64,000 nucleotides of DNA, from NCBI GenBank assembly GCA_004020545.1, contig SAQE01000010.1, positions 62,001 to 126,000 on the forward strand. Reading direction: 5' to 3'. Each line of letters starts with the position of its first letter. The first letter of the stretch is position 1. The translations under genes were made by a program, and so were the position numbers. Shown piece after piece: positions 7,053 through 17,394 of the stretch. The DNA is from Mesorhizobium sp. (GTDB taxonomy: Bacteria > Pseudomonadota > Alphaproteobacteria > Rhizobiales > Rhizobiaceae). The notes under the pieces are model-generated. The model saw only the letters and a list, made by a program, of their open reading frames with translations. It was not told where the DNA came from and made no database searches.

Positions 7053-9052
7053 TACAAACCCTTCCTGGCGCCGGCCTTCGCCACTCGGCGCTCGATCATG
7101 AAATTCATGCTACGGCCGGGCAGCGGCCGGGCAAGATCCACTTCCTGCATTTCGATCGCCGGGACCCACTCAAATCCGTCTCGCGCGGGCAAGGTGAAGA
7201 CGCATTGGCGGCGGTCGCCATTGACCATGACGGCGAGGCGGCCGTCTCCGCGATCGCCGATCATCATGGCGAGGCGATGTCGACCGGGATCGTTCCACTC
7301 CGCCTCGCCAAGCGGCGCGCCCCTCTCTGTCAGCCACTCAACGTCCGGGATGACTGAGGCATCGGACGGCTCTCCGGTCAGGAAATGCGTATCCGACAGC
7401 GCCGGAAAAGCACGGCGCATAGCGGAGAGAGCCGAAGTGTATCGCTCGAGCGCCTCATCGCGGCCGGCCCAGTCGAGCCAGGTGATGGCGTTGTCCTGCG
7501 CATAGGCGTTGTTGTTGCCCTTCTGGCTGCGGCCGAACTCGTCACCGGCGGTCAGCATGATGGTGCCGCGCGAGGCAAAGAGCGTCGCAAGCAGCGCGCG
7601 CTGGTCGCCGAATCGGGCCTTGGCGATTTCCGCGTCATCCGTCTCGCCCTCGACGCCGTTGTTCCACGACAGATTGTCGTCGTGGCCGTCGCGGTTCTGC
7701 TCGCCGTTGGCCGTGTTGTGCTTACGCTCGTAGGTAACGATGTCGGCCAGCGTCATGCCGTCATGCGCGGCGATAAAGTTGACGCCGCGGCTCACCGGCT
7801 GGCCTGCCCTGCCGAAAACATCGGAGGAACCGGCAAGCCGCATGGCCAGAGCGCCGACCGCGCCGGCATCGCCGCGCCAGAAGCGCCTGACATCGTCGCG
7901 GTAGCGGTCGTTCCATTCCAGATATGGCGGCCGGAAATTGCCGAGTTGGTAGCCGCCCGGCCCGATGTCCCAGGGCTCGGCGATCAGCACGCGGTCGGCG
8001 AGCACGGGATCGCCGGCGATGGCCTGAAGCAGTGGCGCCGTGGGATCGAACACGCCGTCGACCCGGCCGAGAACCGATGCCAGGTCGAAGCGGAAGCCGT
8101 CGACGCCTGCGAAGCGTACGAAATGGCGGAGCGTGTCGAGCACCATTTTCCGCACGACCGGGTGATCGCAGGCGACCGTGTTGCCCGTGCCGGTGTCGTT
8201 GGCCAGCCGGCCGTCCGGCAGATGCCGGTAATAGGCCTGCGCGTCGAGGCCGCGCAGCGACAGCGTCGGACCGAGCCCGTCGCTCTCCGCCGTGTGGTTG
8301 AAGACGAGGTCCAGGATGGTGCCGATGCCTGCCTTGCGCAACGCCGCGACAGTGTCGCGCAACTCCGTGAGGCCGCCGGGCGCCAGGCGCGGGTCGAGCG
8401 CCATGAAGGTGACGGGGTTGTAGCCCCAGGCGTTGCTCAGCCCCAACGGCGGCAAATGGCGCTCGTCGATCGAGGCGGTGATCGGCATCAGTTCGACGGC
8501 GGAGACGCCGAGGCGCTTCAGATGTTCGATGATGGCCGGATGGGCGAGCGCCGCGATGGTGCCGCGATGCGCTTCGGGGACGTCTGGATGCAGCTTGGTG
8601 AAGGATCGGACGTTGAGTTCGTAGATCAGACCGCCGGGCTGGAACAGCGGTTGCTGGGTCGGCAAGGGCTGCGGAAGCGCGCGCACCACTGCTTTCGGCA
8701 TCAACAGGGCGGTGTCGGTACCCTCGCTGCGTTTGGCGGCAAGTCGCCAATGGTTTTCATAGGGTCGATCGATCTCGACCGCGTAGGGGTCGGTGAGAAG
8801 CTTGTTCGGGTCGAACCATAAGCCGCGCTCAGGCGCATAATCGCCGTCGGCGCGAAAACCGTAGCATGCGCCTGATGCGAGGCCAGGCACGAAGAGCGCG
8901 TGCACGCTGTCGCCCTGCGGTTTCAGCTCCAGCCGCTCGACCTCGCGCGCGCCGCCGCGGTCGAAGATCGAGACCCAGAGGCGTCTCGCCGACGACGACC
9001 AGACGGCGAAGCGAACACTGTTGTCGGTGACGGTCGCGCCGAGCTGGTTCAC
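7052..9052 (-). CDS. glgX: Glycogen debranching enzyme GlgX (isoamylase type)
   Basis: A 666-residue GH13 enzyme that hydrolyses alpha-1,6 branches of phosphorylase-limited glycogen. An N-terminal CBM48-like domain (about residues 5-110) precedes the barrel. Catalytic motifs are GFRFDLASVLGR (Asp about 323), LIAEPWDIGPGGY (Glu about 359) and NFIAAHDGMTLADIV (His-Asp about 430-431), the last with the KHNTANGEQNRDG tail specific to GlgX. Two GTG starts are possible; GTG at 9052 has GGGAG six bases upstream, while the one at 9058 lies directly against it. It is downstream of the glycogen cluster but separated from pgm by the nucleotidyltransferase/HEPN-like module, so it may have its own promoter in 9053-9236. 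Confidence 0.93.
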   Translation of the reverse strand: MNQLGATVTDNSVRFAVWSSSARRLWVSIFDRGGAREVERLELKPQGDSVHALFVPGLASGACYGFRADGDYAPERGLWFDPNKLLTDPYAVEIDRPYENHWRLAAKRSEGTDTALLMPKAVVRALPQPLPTQQPLFQPGGLIYELNVRSFTKLHPDVPEAHRGTIAALAHPAIIEHLKRLGVSAVELMPITASIDERHLPPLGLSNAWGYNPVTFMALDPRLAPGGLTELRDTVAALRKAGIGTILDLVFNHTAESDGLGPTLSLRGLDAQAYYRHLPDGRLANDTGTGNTVACDHPVVRKMVLDTLRHFVRFAGVDGFRFDLASVLGRVDGVFDPTAPLLQAIAGDPVLADRVLIAEPWDIGPGGYQLGNFRPPYLEWNDRYRDDVRRFWRGDAGAVGALAMRLAGSSDVFGRAGQPVSRGVNFIAAHDGMTLADIVTYERKHNTANGEQNRDGHDDNLSWNNGVEGETDDAEIAKARFGDQRALLATLFASRGTIMLTAGDEFGRSQKGNNNAYAQDNAITWLDWAGRDEALERYTSALSAMRRAFPALSDTHFLTGEPSDASVIPDVEWLTERGAPLGEAEWNDPGRHRLAMMIGDRGDGRLAVMVNGDRRQCVFTLPARDGFEWVPAIEMQEVDLARPLPGRSMNFMIERRVAKAGARKGL

Positions 9053-9236
9053 GGGCACCTCCCACCTTTCCTTTCTCGCCGTGCCGCAAAAGCGCGATTG
9101 GCGTGCAGCGCCGAGCCGGATGATGGGTTTTGGAAGGCATGAGGCATTAGCGACTTGAACGCAGATCTGTGCAATTCGGTAGCAACCGCCGCCAACGCAC
9201 TGCGAGGACGACAGAAAACAGCATTACCGGTCCATC

Positions 9237-9652
9237 TCAAAGAGCGAGTTGTTGCTCGGCCCATGCGGCGAACTCTTCTAGGCGCTCCAACGCCTTTTCG
9301 GCATCATTTCGAGTCTTGGCCCTTGATCCGTACTGGACCTCGTCCTTCTGCTCCAGAAGTGCACGGAGACTCGCCTCCTGCTTCGCAGGAAGAGCCTTGC
9401 CCAGAGCCGCCCGCAAGAGCTTGACGACGGCCTGGTGGTCGTCCTGGTTGACTTCGCCGCGGAACTCGGCCGTCAAGGCATCGCAAAAGGCTATCGCACA
9501 GTTGATCACCGTCGACATGGAAGGGTTTCCGATGTCACATGGATCAGCAACGAGGTTGCTGTTTCGCGCGTCTTTGAGGAACCCGCGGGCGATCGCGAGT
9601 CTGCTAGTGACATAAGCAGCGTCTTTCTTTTGGTGGATCTGACCCTAGCCAT
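9237..9652 (-). pseudogene. HEPN-like small protein gene with probable -1 frameshift
   Basis: Two open segments form one protein of about 138 residues if a single base is restored. The first starts at ATG 9652, overlapping the stop of the upstream nucleotidyltransferase gene by 8 bases, and reads MARVRSTK. The sequence continues, after an AAAA-G-AAA run at about 9627-9633, in the -1 frame as KDAAYVTSRLAIARGFLKDA and on to the 93-residue segment (9237-9518) starting MSTVINCAIAFCDALTAEF. The downstream segment has no other good start: its in-frame path upstream is open only to the nucleotidyltransferase stop. It is all-helical in character with Arg/His in EFRGEVNQDDH, reminiscent of HEPN partners of MNT nucleotidyltransferases. 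Alternatives are a sequencing error in the A-run, true loss of function, or frameshifting. Confidence 0.65.
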
Positions 9653-10298
9653 GCAACGCCTCTTGGAACGACACTGCGTCTTCCGGGCGGCTTCCAGAAA
9701 GGACGATCGCGTCCTGCTTGACGTTTTCCCACCATGGATCCTTGTCCCTCGCGAGGCGTCGGACATCATCAAAGTCGAGGCCGACGACGTTGGGGAGGAA
9801 GACCAGCCTCTCCGCCGGCTCCCTGAGCGCTTCCCGGAGGCCTTCCACCGCTTCGGCAAGATCATCCGCTCGGGCAACGAGTCCGATGTCGAGGTCGCTG
9901 TCTGGACCGTCATCCCCGCGAGCCGCGCTACCATAGACGAAAAGACTGAAGACGGGTCTTTGCGCCGCACTTTGGCGCACAGCGTCCAGGATCGCCGTAA
10001 AACGGTTGCTCTCGGCTTTGAAAAGGGCCGCCAACGTAGGGGCGAGATAGTGGTTGTCATCAAAGCGGTACAGCCTCGAATGCCCCGATCCCGATGCGGC
10101 TACAATCCCCAGGGATTCAAGCGCGAGAAGTCCGAGCCGTACGCTTTCCCGAGATAGCCGGCTCCTGCGAACGATCTCCGAGGCCGCAAGGAGACCACCA
10201 TGCTCCACCAGCGTGCGGAGAACCCTCAGGTTCGAGTCGACGCCGAGCATGGCAGTAAGTGGCCTTCGTATTGCGCTTTCCCTTTCCGAACGAGCCAA
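9645..10298 (-). CDS. Nucleotidyltransferase with N-terminal winged-helix domain (MNT-like antitoxin)
   Basis: About 217 residues. The N-terminal part (LRTLVEHGGLLAASEIVRRS and SRESVRLGLLALESLGIV) is a MarR/ArsR-like winged helix. The C-terminal part is a minimal nucleotidyltransferase with VYGSAARGDDGPDSDLDIGL, the GSx(n)DxD metal site of the MNT/pol-beta superfamily. I chose TTG at 10298, with GGAGG eight bases upstream; an in-frame TTG at 10322 has no ribosome site. It is followed by the frame-broken HEPN-like gene with an 8-base overlap. The pair resembles MNT/HEPN toxin-antitoxin modules, in which the nucleotidyltransferase is the antitoxin. The winged helix suggests autoregulation through the inverted repeat at 10330-10355. 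The target is unknown. Confidence 0.8.
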   Translation of the reverse strand: MARSERESAIRRPLTAMLGVDSNLRVLRTLVEHGGLLAASEIVRRSRLSRESVRLGLLALESLGIVAASGSGHSRLYRFDDNHYLAPTLAALFKAESNRFTAILDAVRQSAAQRPVFSLFVYGSAARGDDGPDSDLDIGLVARADDLAEAVEGLREALREPAERLVFLPNVVGLDFDDVRRLARDKDPWWENVKQDAIVLSGSRPEDAVSFQEALHG

Positions 10299-10329
10299 GA
10301 GCGCGCCTCCATATCTGGTCAATCGCCTT

Positions 10330-10355
10330 GATATCTAGCTAGTTTACTAGATATC
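10330..10355. promoter_or_regulatory. Perfect 9-bp inverted repeat upstream of the winged-helix nucleotidyltransferase
   Basis: GATATCTAG (10330-10338) and CTAGATATC (10347-10355) are exact reverse complements around 8 bases. The site is AT-rich in a GC-rich genome and lies 32 bases upstream of the chosen start. It is a good candidate for an operator bound by the gene's own winged-helix domain. Confidence 0.6.
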
Positions 10356-10473
10356 TGGGCATTTGACGTTGTCAATGATGGCGCGCCCTTCGAAATGCAT
10401 CTTGGTGGCGGTTGCTACTAATTGGGCGGGTCAGTGCCGAGCTGGGCACCCTTATCCGACGAACTTCGCTCAG

Positions 10474-10502
10474 CCACCTTCTCACACAAGGGGAAGAAGT
10501 GG
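10474..10502. repeat. Imperfect inverted repeat downstream of pgm
   Basis: CCACCTTCTC and GAAGAAGTGG face each other with mismatches, about 20 bases past the pgm stop. It could be a weak stem at the end of the glg message, but there is no T-run. The rest of 10356-10519 shows nothing I can name. Confidence 0.3.
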
Positions 10503-10519
10503 AGCCTCCTGTTGCACCC

Positions 10520-12151
<1,632 letters not shown>

Positions 12152-13597
12152 TCAGGCAGCCCTTTTTGAAAGCAGCAAGCGATAGAGTTCGACATATTTC
12201 TCGGCGCTCTTGTCCCAGGAGACATCGGCCTTCATCCCCTGGCGCTGGATCGAGGCCCAGGCGGCCGGCCTGACATGAACCTCTACCAACTGACGAATGG
12301 CATGCAGCAGCGCGCCGCCATTGTTCGGGGCGAACTGGAAGCCGGTGGCGACGCCGGCCGAAAGCGCCGCTTCGTTGGCATCGATGATGGTGTCGGCAAG
12401 CCCCCCGGTGCGGGCGACGACCGGCACGCAGCCATAGCGCAGGCCGTAGAGCTGGGTCAGCCCGCAGGGCTCGAAACGCGACGGGATGACGATGGCGTCG
12501 CAGCCGCCCTGCATGATGTGGGAGAGGCCTTCATCATAGCCGACGACGACGCCGACGCGACCGCGATGCCGGGCGGCCGCGGCAAGCAGCGAGCCTTCGA
12601 GGCCGGCATCGCCCGAGCCCAGCACCGCCAGCCGGGCGCCGCGCTGAACGATGCCGTCGACGACCGCGGCCAGGATATCCATGCCCTTCTGCCAGGTCAG
12701 CCGGCTGACGACGCAGACGATCGGGCTGTCGTCATTCTCGAGGTTGAAGCGATCCTCGACCGCCTTGCGGTTGAGGCCGCGGGCCGCAAGCGTGTCGGCC
12801 GCGTAGTTGGCCACCAGATGCTTGTCGGTCGCCGGGTTCCAGATATCGACATCGATGCCGTTGACGATGCCGTGGAGGTCGACGGCGCGCATGTTGATCA
12901 GGCCGTCGAGGCCCATGCCGAATTCCGGCGAGCGGATCTCCTGCGCGTAGGTCGGGCTCACCGTGGTGATCGCCCAGGCGGCCTGCAGGCCGGCCTTGAG
13001 ATAGCCGACGCCGCCATAGTATTCGACGCCGTCAAGCTGCATCGCCACGCCCGGCAGGCCGAGCTCGCCGAAGATGCCGGCGCCGAACTGGCCCTGGAAG
13101 GCAAGGTTGTGCACGGTGATCAGCGACGGCACGCCGACGGCCTTGCCGTAGCGCATATAGGCGAGCGTCATCGCCGACTGCCAGTCATGGGCGTGCACGA
13201 TGTCGGGCTGGTAGCCGGAGATCGCGCCGCCGGCGATGTCGCCGCCGACCTGGCTCAGCGCCGCGAAGCGCCGCCAGTTGTCGGACCAGTCGGCACCCGA
13301 GGCGTTGCCATAGGGCCCGCCCACGCGGTCGAAGAGATGCGGCGCATCGAGCACGAAAAGGTCGAGCTGGCCGATCTTCACGGCATGGACCGAAGCCTTG
13401 CCGCCCTGCAGCAGCGGGTACTGGTAGACGGCCTTCTTTTTCTTGAAAGCCTCCATCACCACCGGATAGCCGGGAACCAGCGTGCGCATCGCCACGCCCT
13501 TGCCGGCGAGCGCGATCGGCAGCGCGCCGGTCACGTCGGCAAGCCCGCCGGTCTTGATCAGCGGAAAGATCTCGGGCGTGACCGACAGAACCTGCAT
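12152..13597 (-). CDS. glgA: Glycogen synthase GlgA (ADP-glucose, GT5)
   Basis: A 481-residue glycosyltransferase that extends alpha-1,4-glucan chains from ADP-glucose. The KTGGL nucleotide-sugar motif is at residues 15-19 ([17 protein letters not shown]), close to the N-terminus as in all GlgA proteins. The C-terminal GT-B active-site region shows [18 protein letters not shown] and [11 protein letters not shown], containing the catalytic Glu and the KTGGL-like second motif. Family length is normal. The ribosome site is weak (GCGGAA about 8 bases upstream). The 90-bp gap from glgC holds four degenerate copies of the glgC 3' end. It precedes pgm by 3 bases. Confidence 0.96.
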   Translation of the reverse strand: MQVLSVTPEIFPLIKTGGLADVTGALPIALAGKGVAMRTLVPGYPVVMEAFKKKKAVYQYPLLQGGKASVHAVKIGQLDLFVLDAPHLFDRVGGPYGNASGADWSDNWRRFAALSQVGGDIAGGAISGYQPDIVHAHDWQSAMTLAYMRYGKAVGVPSLITVHNLAFQGQFGAGIFGELGLPGVAMQLDGVEYYGGVGYLKAGLQAAWAITTVSPTYAQEIRSPEFGMGLDGLINMRAVDLHGIVNGIDVDIWNPATDKHLVANYAADTLAARGLNRKAVEDRFNLENDDSPIVCVVSRLTWQKGMDILAAVVDGIVQRGARLAVLGSGDAGLEGSLLAAAARHRGRVGVVVGYDEGLSHIMQGGCDAIVIPSRFEPCGLTQLYGLRYGCVPVVARTGGLADTIIDANEAALSAGVATGFQFAPNNGGALLHAIRQLVEVHVRPAAWASIQRQGMKADVSWDKSAEKYVELYRLLLSKRAA

Positions 13598-13618
13598 GCG
13601 CCAAACATTCCGCGTTTA

Positions 13619-13714
13619 AAGTGACAGCTTGTTGATCAAATTGACAACTCGTTGATCAACCCTATCAGGTTGACAGCTGATCAACCCCTATCGGGTTGAC
13701 AGCTTGTTAATCAT
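13619..13714 (-). repeat. Four degenerate tandem copies of the glgC 3' end
   Basis: The last codons of glgC (minus strand ATTAACAAGCTGTCAACCCG then TAG) recur three more times in the glgC-glgA gap. On the plus strand the copies are TTGACAGCTTGTTAATCA (13696-13713), TTGACAGCTGATCAA (13670-13684), TTGACAACTCGTTGATCAA (13641-13659) and GTGACAGCTTGTTGATCAA (13621-13639). Spacing is irregular (20, 29, 26). Two copies contain the palindrome TTGATCAA. This looks like local slippage or duplication that could shift where glgC ends. Whether it binds anything is unknown. Confidence 0.7.
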
Positions 13715-14956
13715 GTCTTGCGTGATCAGGCAGATGCCCTTTTCCGAAACGCGGAAGCGCTTGGCGTCGAGCGCCGGGTCTTCGCCGACCACCAGTCCTT
13801 CGGGGATATGGACGCCATGGTCGATGACGACGCGCTTGAGGCGAGCGTTGCGGCCGACCTGGACGTCGGGCAGCATCACCACTTCCTCGAGCTTGGAATA
13901 GGAGTTGATGCGCGCGCCGGTGAAGATCAGGCTGCGGCGCAGCGATGCGCCGGAGACGATGCAGTCGCCGGACACCAGCGAGGAGATCGCCTCGCCGCGG
14001 CGGCCGTCCTCGTCATGCACGAATTTTGCCGGCGGCTTCAACTCGGCATAGGTCCAGATCGGCCAGTCGCGGTCGTAGAGGTCGAGCTCGGGCGTGATGT
14101 CGGTCAGGTCGATATTGGCTTCCCAATAGGCGTCCACCGTTCCGACGTCGCGCCAGTAAGGCTCGGCCTCATGCGAGGAGCGTACGCAGGACTTGGCAAA
14201 GCGGTGGGCGATCGCCTTACCGTGCTGGACGATGTAAGGGATGATGTCCTTGCCAAAGTCGCGGCTGGAACCAGGTTCGGCGGCGTCGCGGCGCAGCTGC
14301 TCCATCAGGAACTTGGTCTTGAAGACATAGATGCCCATCGATGCCAGGGCGAACTCCGGCTTATCGGGGATGCCGGGCGGATCGGCGGGTTTTTCGACGA
14401 AAGCGATGATGTTGTCCTTAGCGTCGACATGCATGACGCCGAAGCCGGTCGCTTCCATGCGCGGCACTTCCAGGCAGCCGACGGTGACGTCGGCGCCGGC
14501 ATCGACATGCTGGCGCAGCATCAGCTCGTAGTCCATCTTGTAGATGTGGTCGCCGGCGAGGATCACCATGTATTCGGGGCCATAGGCCTCGATGATGTCG
14601 ATGTTCTGGTAGACGGCATCCGCAGTGCCCTCATACCACTGCGTTTCGGAGACACGCTGCGAGGCCGGCAGGATGTCGAAGCTCTCGTTTCGCTCCGGCC
14701 TGAGGAAGTTCCAGCCGCGCTGCAGGTGGCGGATCAGCGAGTGCGCCTTGTACTGCGTGGCGACGCCGAGGCGGCGGATGCCGGAGTTCAACGCATTGGA
14801 GAGCGCAAAATCGATGATGCGCGTCTTGCCGCCGAAATAAACCGCCGGCTTGGCGCGCCGGTCGGTCAGCTCCTTGAGGCGGCTGCCGCGCCCGCCGGCA
14901 AGCACATAGGCCATGGCATCGCGTGCCAGCGGCTGGGTTCTCTTGATCTCTGCCAT
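13688..14956 (-). CDS. glgC: Glucose-1-phosphate adenylyltransferase GlgC
   Basis: A 422-residue enzyme making ADP-glucose from ATP and glucose-1-phosphate, the committed step of glycogen synthesis. I chose ATG at 14956, preceded by CTTGGGAGGGTAACA; the open frame continues further upstream without family sequence. Motifs: [20 protein letters not shown] (about 16-35) for nucleotide binding, the [15 protein letters not shown] segment, [12 protein letters not shown] and the GFGVM and FVEKP loops. A left-handed beta-helix-like C-terminal region follows ([15 protein letters not shown]). It lies between glgB and glgA. Family members are allosterically regulated by glycolytic intermediates. Its 3' end is repeated downstream. 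Confidence 0.97.
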   Translation of the reverse strand: MAEIKRTQPLARDAMAYVLAGGRGSRLKELTDRRAKPAVYFGGKTRIIDFALSNALNSGIRRLGVATQYKAHSLIRHLQRGWNFLRPERNESFDILPASQRVSETQWYEGTADAVYQNIDIIEAYGPEYMVILAGDHIYKMDYELMLRQHVDAGADVTVGCLEVPRMEATGFGVMHVDAKDNIIAFVEKPADPPGIPDKPEFALASMGIYVFKTKFLMEQLRRDAAEPGSSRDFGKDIIPYIVQHGKAIAHRFAKSCVRSSHEAEPYWRDVGTVDAYWEANIDLTDITPELDLYDRDWPIWTYAELKPPAKFVHDEDGRRGEAISSLVSGDCIVSGASLRRSLIFTGARINSYSKLEEVVMLPDVQVGRNARLKRVVIDHGVHIPEGLVVGEDPALDAKRFRVSEKGICLITQDMINKLSTR

Positions 14957-15017
14957 TGTTACCCTCCCAAGTAAGCTGCCCGAACCATTGCCTTGGCCAG
15001 ATGAGATATCATCTGCT

Positions 15018-17255
15018 TCAGTCCGCGACGAATTCCAGCATGATCGTCGAGAGCGGCGGCAAAAGCATCGTCGCCGACGTGCCGCCCCCTTCCCCGCTCG
15101 CCACGACCATGCCGCCATTGCCCATGCCGGAGCCGCCATAAACGGCGGCGTCAGTGTTGATGATCTCGCGCCATTCGCCTGCCTTCGGCAACGGCACGCG
15201 ATAGTTCTCGCGCGGCACCGGCGTGAAATTGGAGATGACGGCGATCGGGTTGCCACCCGGCGCGCTGCGCAGCCAGGCAAAGACGGAGTTGTCGCGATCA
15301 TCGACGATCAGCCAGGAGAAGCCTTCCGGCTCGCAGTCGCGCGCATGCAGCGCCGGGCGCGAGCGGTAGAGGTAGTTCAGGTCCCGCACCGTCTGCCAGA
15401 CGCCGCGATGCGGAGCATAGTCGAGCAGGTTCCAGTCGAGCGCGCGCGCCTCGCTCCATTCGCGGCGCTGGGCGAACTCCTGCCCCATGAACAGAAGCTT
15501 CTTGCCGGGATAACCCCACATGAAGGCGTAGTAGGCGCGCAGCGTGGCGAATTTCTGCCAGTCGTCGCCGGCCATCTTGTTGAGCAATGTGCCCTTGCCA
15601 TGCACGACCTCGTCGTGGGACAGCGGCAGGACGAAATTCTCGGAGAAGGCGTAGATCAGGCCGAAGGTGATGTCGTTGTGGTGGTGCTTGCGATAGATCG
15701 GCTCCTTGGAGAAATACTCCAGCGTGTCGTGCATGAAGCCCATGTTCCACTTGAAGCCGAAGCCGAGCCCGTCTTCATGCACCGGATGCGAGACCTTCGG
15801 CCATGACGTGGATTCTTCGGCGATCGTCATCACGCCGGGATGGTGGCCGTAAAGCTCCTTGTTCATCTTCTGCAGGAAGCTGACGGCCTGCAGGTTCTCG
15901 CGCCCGCCCTTCTCGTTGGGGATCCACTCGCCGGCCTTGCGCGAATAATCGAGGTAGAGCATCGAGGCGACGGCGTCGACGCGCAGGCCGTCGACATGGT
16001 ATTTTTCGGCCCAGAACAGCGCATTGTTGACGAGGAACGACACCACCTCGCGGCGGCCGAAATTGTAGATCGCGGTGTTCCAATCGGGATGGAAACCCTG
16101 GCGCGGATCGGCATGCTCGTAGAGCGCGGTGCCGTCGAATTGCACCAGCCCATGCTCGTCGACAGGGAAATGCGCCGGCACCCAGTCGAGGATGACGCCG
16201 ACACCGGCGCGGTGCGCGCCGTCGACGAAGCGGGCAAAGCCGTCGGGGTCGCCGAAGCGGGCGGTCGGCGCATAGAGGCCGGTCGTCTGGTAGCCCCAGG
16301 ACGGGTCGTAAGGGTGCTCGGAAATCGGCAGGAACTCGATATGGGTGAATCCGGTGTCGACCACGTAAGGGATCAACCGCGCGGCGAGCTCGTCCCAGGT
16401 TAGGAAAGTGCCGTCGTCGCGGCGCTGCCACGAGCCGGCATGGACCTCGTAGATCGAGATCGCCTCGCGCCTGGGATCGGTTTTTTGCCAGAAGCTGCGA
16501 TGCGCCTCGTCGCCCCATTGATGCGCCATCGGCGACGCCGTGACCGACGCGGTCGCCGGACGCAGCTCGGATTCGAAGGCGAAGGGATCGGCCTTGAGCG
16601 GCAGCCTGACACCGTCGGGGCCGATGATCTCGAACTTGTAGGGCTGGCCGGCGCGGAGATCGGGAATGAACAGCTCCCAGATGCCGGTGTCCTTGCGGTA
16701 GCGCATGGTGTGCCGGCGGCCGTCCCAGTCGTTGAAGGTGCCCACCACCGAGACGCGCCTCGCATTCGGCGCCCAGACGGCGAAGTGCACGCCGGTCGCG
16801 CCCTCATGCTCGATGATATGGGCGCCGAGCTTGTCGAAGAGCCTTAGGTGCGAGCCTTCGGCCATGTAGTAGTCGTCCATCGGTCCCAGCACCGGGCCGA
16901 AAGAATAGGGATCAGTCAGCCACCAGTCGCCGCCGGCGTTTTTCGCGTGGTAGCGCAGCGGCTGATGTTTGCGGATCGAAAGCTTGCCCTCGAAGAAGCC
17001 GGCATCATGGCTGCGGTCGAGTTCGCCGACCTCCTTACCGGTCAGCGTATAGGCCGTGACGGACGCGGCATTGGGCACGAAGCAGCGGGCGACGAAGCCT
17101 TTACCGGCTTCATGCACGCCAAGAACAGCAAAAGGATCGCCATGCGTTCCGGTGACAATCGCCGCGACATCGCCGGCTGGCGCCAGTCCGTCCGGCCCGC
17201 TTGTCGCAGCGGTCGCGCGCGGCTTCCTCATCAGGCGGTCGCCCTCCCCGGGCAT
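15018..17255 (-). CDS. glgB: 1,4-alpha-glucan branching enzyme GlgB
   Basis: A 745-residue GH13 enzyme that introduces alpha-1,6 branches. Two N-terminal beta-sandwich domains (N1 about 30-125 and CBM48 about 145-240) mark the long bacterial type. Catalytic motifs are [19 protein letters not shown] (nucleophile Asp about 427), [15 protein letters not shown] (Glu about 480) and [13 protein letters not shown] (His-Asp about 540). ATG at 17255 is taken as the start; ATG eight codons later, preceded by GGGGAGGGCGACC, is an equal alternative. It is 61 bases upstream of glgC, and a complex palindrome lies between it and glgP. Confidence 0.96.
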   Translation of the reverse strand: MPGEGDRLMRKPRATAATSGPDGLAPAGDVAAIVTGTHGDPFAVLGVHEAGKGFVARCFVPNAASVTAYTLTGKEVGELDRSHDAGFFEGKLSIRKHQPLRYHAKNAGGDWWLTDPYSFGPVLGPMDDYYMAEGSHLRLFDKLGAHIIEHEGATGVHFAVWAPNARRVSVVGTFNDWDGRRHTMRYRKDTGIWELFIPDLRAGQPYKFEIIGPDGVRLPLKADPFAFESELRPATASVTASPMAHQWGDEAHRSFWQKTDPRREAISIYEVHAGSWQRRDDGTFLTWDELAARLIPYVVDTGFTHIEFLPISEHPYDPSWGYQTTGLYAPTARFGDPDGFARFVDGAHRAGVGVILDWVPAHFPVDEHGLVQFDGTALYEHADPRQGFHPDWNTAIYNFGRREVVSFLVNNALFWAEKYHVDGLRVDAVASMLYLDYSRKAGEWIPNEKGGRENLQAVSFLQKMNKELYGHHPGVMTIAEESTSWPKVSHPVHEDGLGFGFKWNMGFMHDTLEYFSKEPIYRKHHHNDITFGLIYAFSENFVLPLSHDEVVHGKGTLLNKMAGDDWQKFATLRAYYAFMWGYPGKKLLFMGQEFAQRREWSEARALDWNLLDYAPHRGVWQTVRDLNYLYRSRPALHARDCEPEGFSWLIVDDRDNSVFAWLRSAPGGNPIAVISNFTPVPRENYRVPLPKAGEWREIINTDAAVYGGSGMGNGGMVVASGEGGGTSATMLLPPLSTIMLEFVAD

Positions 17256-17308
17256 CAGTCACTTTCTTGGCGCGTGTCGTAGCGTGACCCGCGCCGGTTT
17301 TTTTCCTT

Positions 17309-17359
17309 GGTGCATGCCGTAATCCCAAAACCGCTAGGCACTTTTGGGCGGCATGCACC
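17309..17359. repeat. Compound palindromic element between glgP and glgB
   Basis: GGTGCATGCCG (17309-17319) pairs perfectly with CGGCATGCACC (17349-17359), and just inside it CCCAAAA (17324-17330) pairs with TTTTGGG (17342-17348). Together they give a long stem with one small bulge and an 11-base loop. The compact symmetric structure in a gene gap looks like a dispersed intergenic palindrome (REP/RPE-like) of the genome. I cannot count its copies from this window alone. Confidence 0.65.
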
Positions 17360-17394
17360 GGGGGCCACATCGTTCGTGACCTCATGCAATCACA

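Noticed and set aside
9627-9633. Programmed -1 frameshift as the explanation for the HEPN-like gene
   Set aside because: The run AAAAGAAA is A-rich but does not form a canonical X-XXY-YYZ heptamer in the upstream frame. A plain base loss is simpler; I leave programmed shifting only as an alternative.
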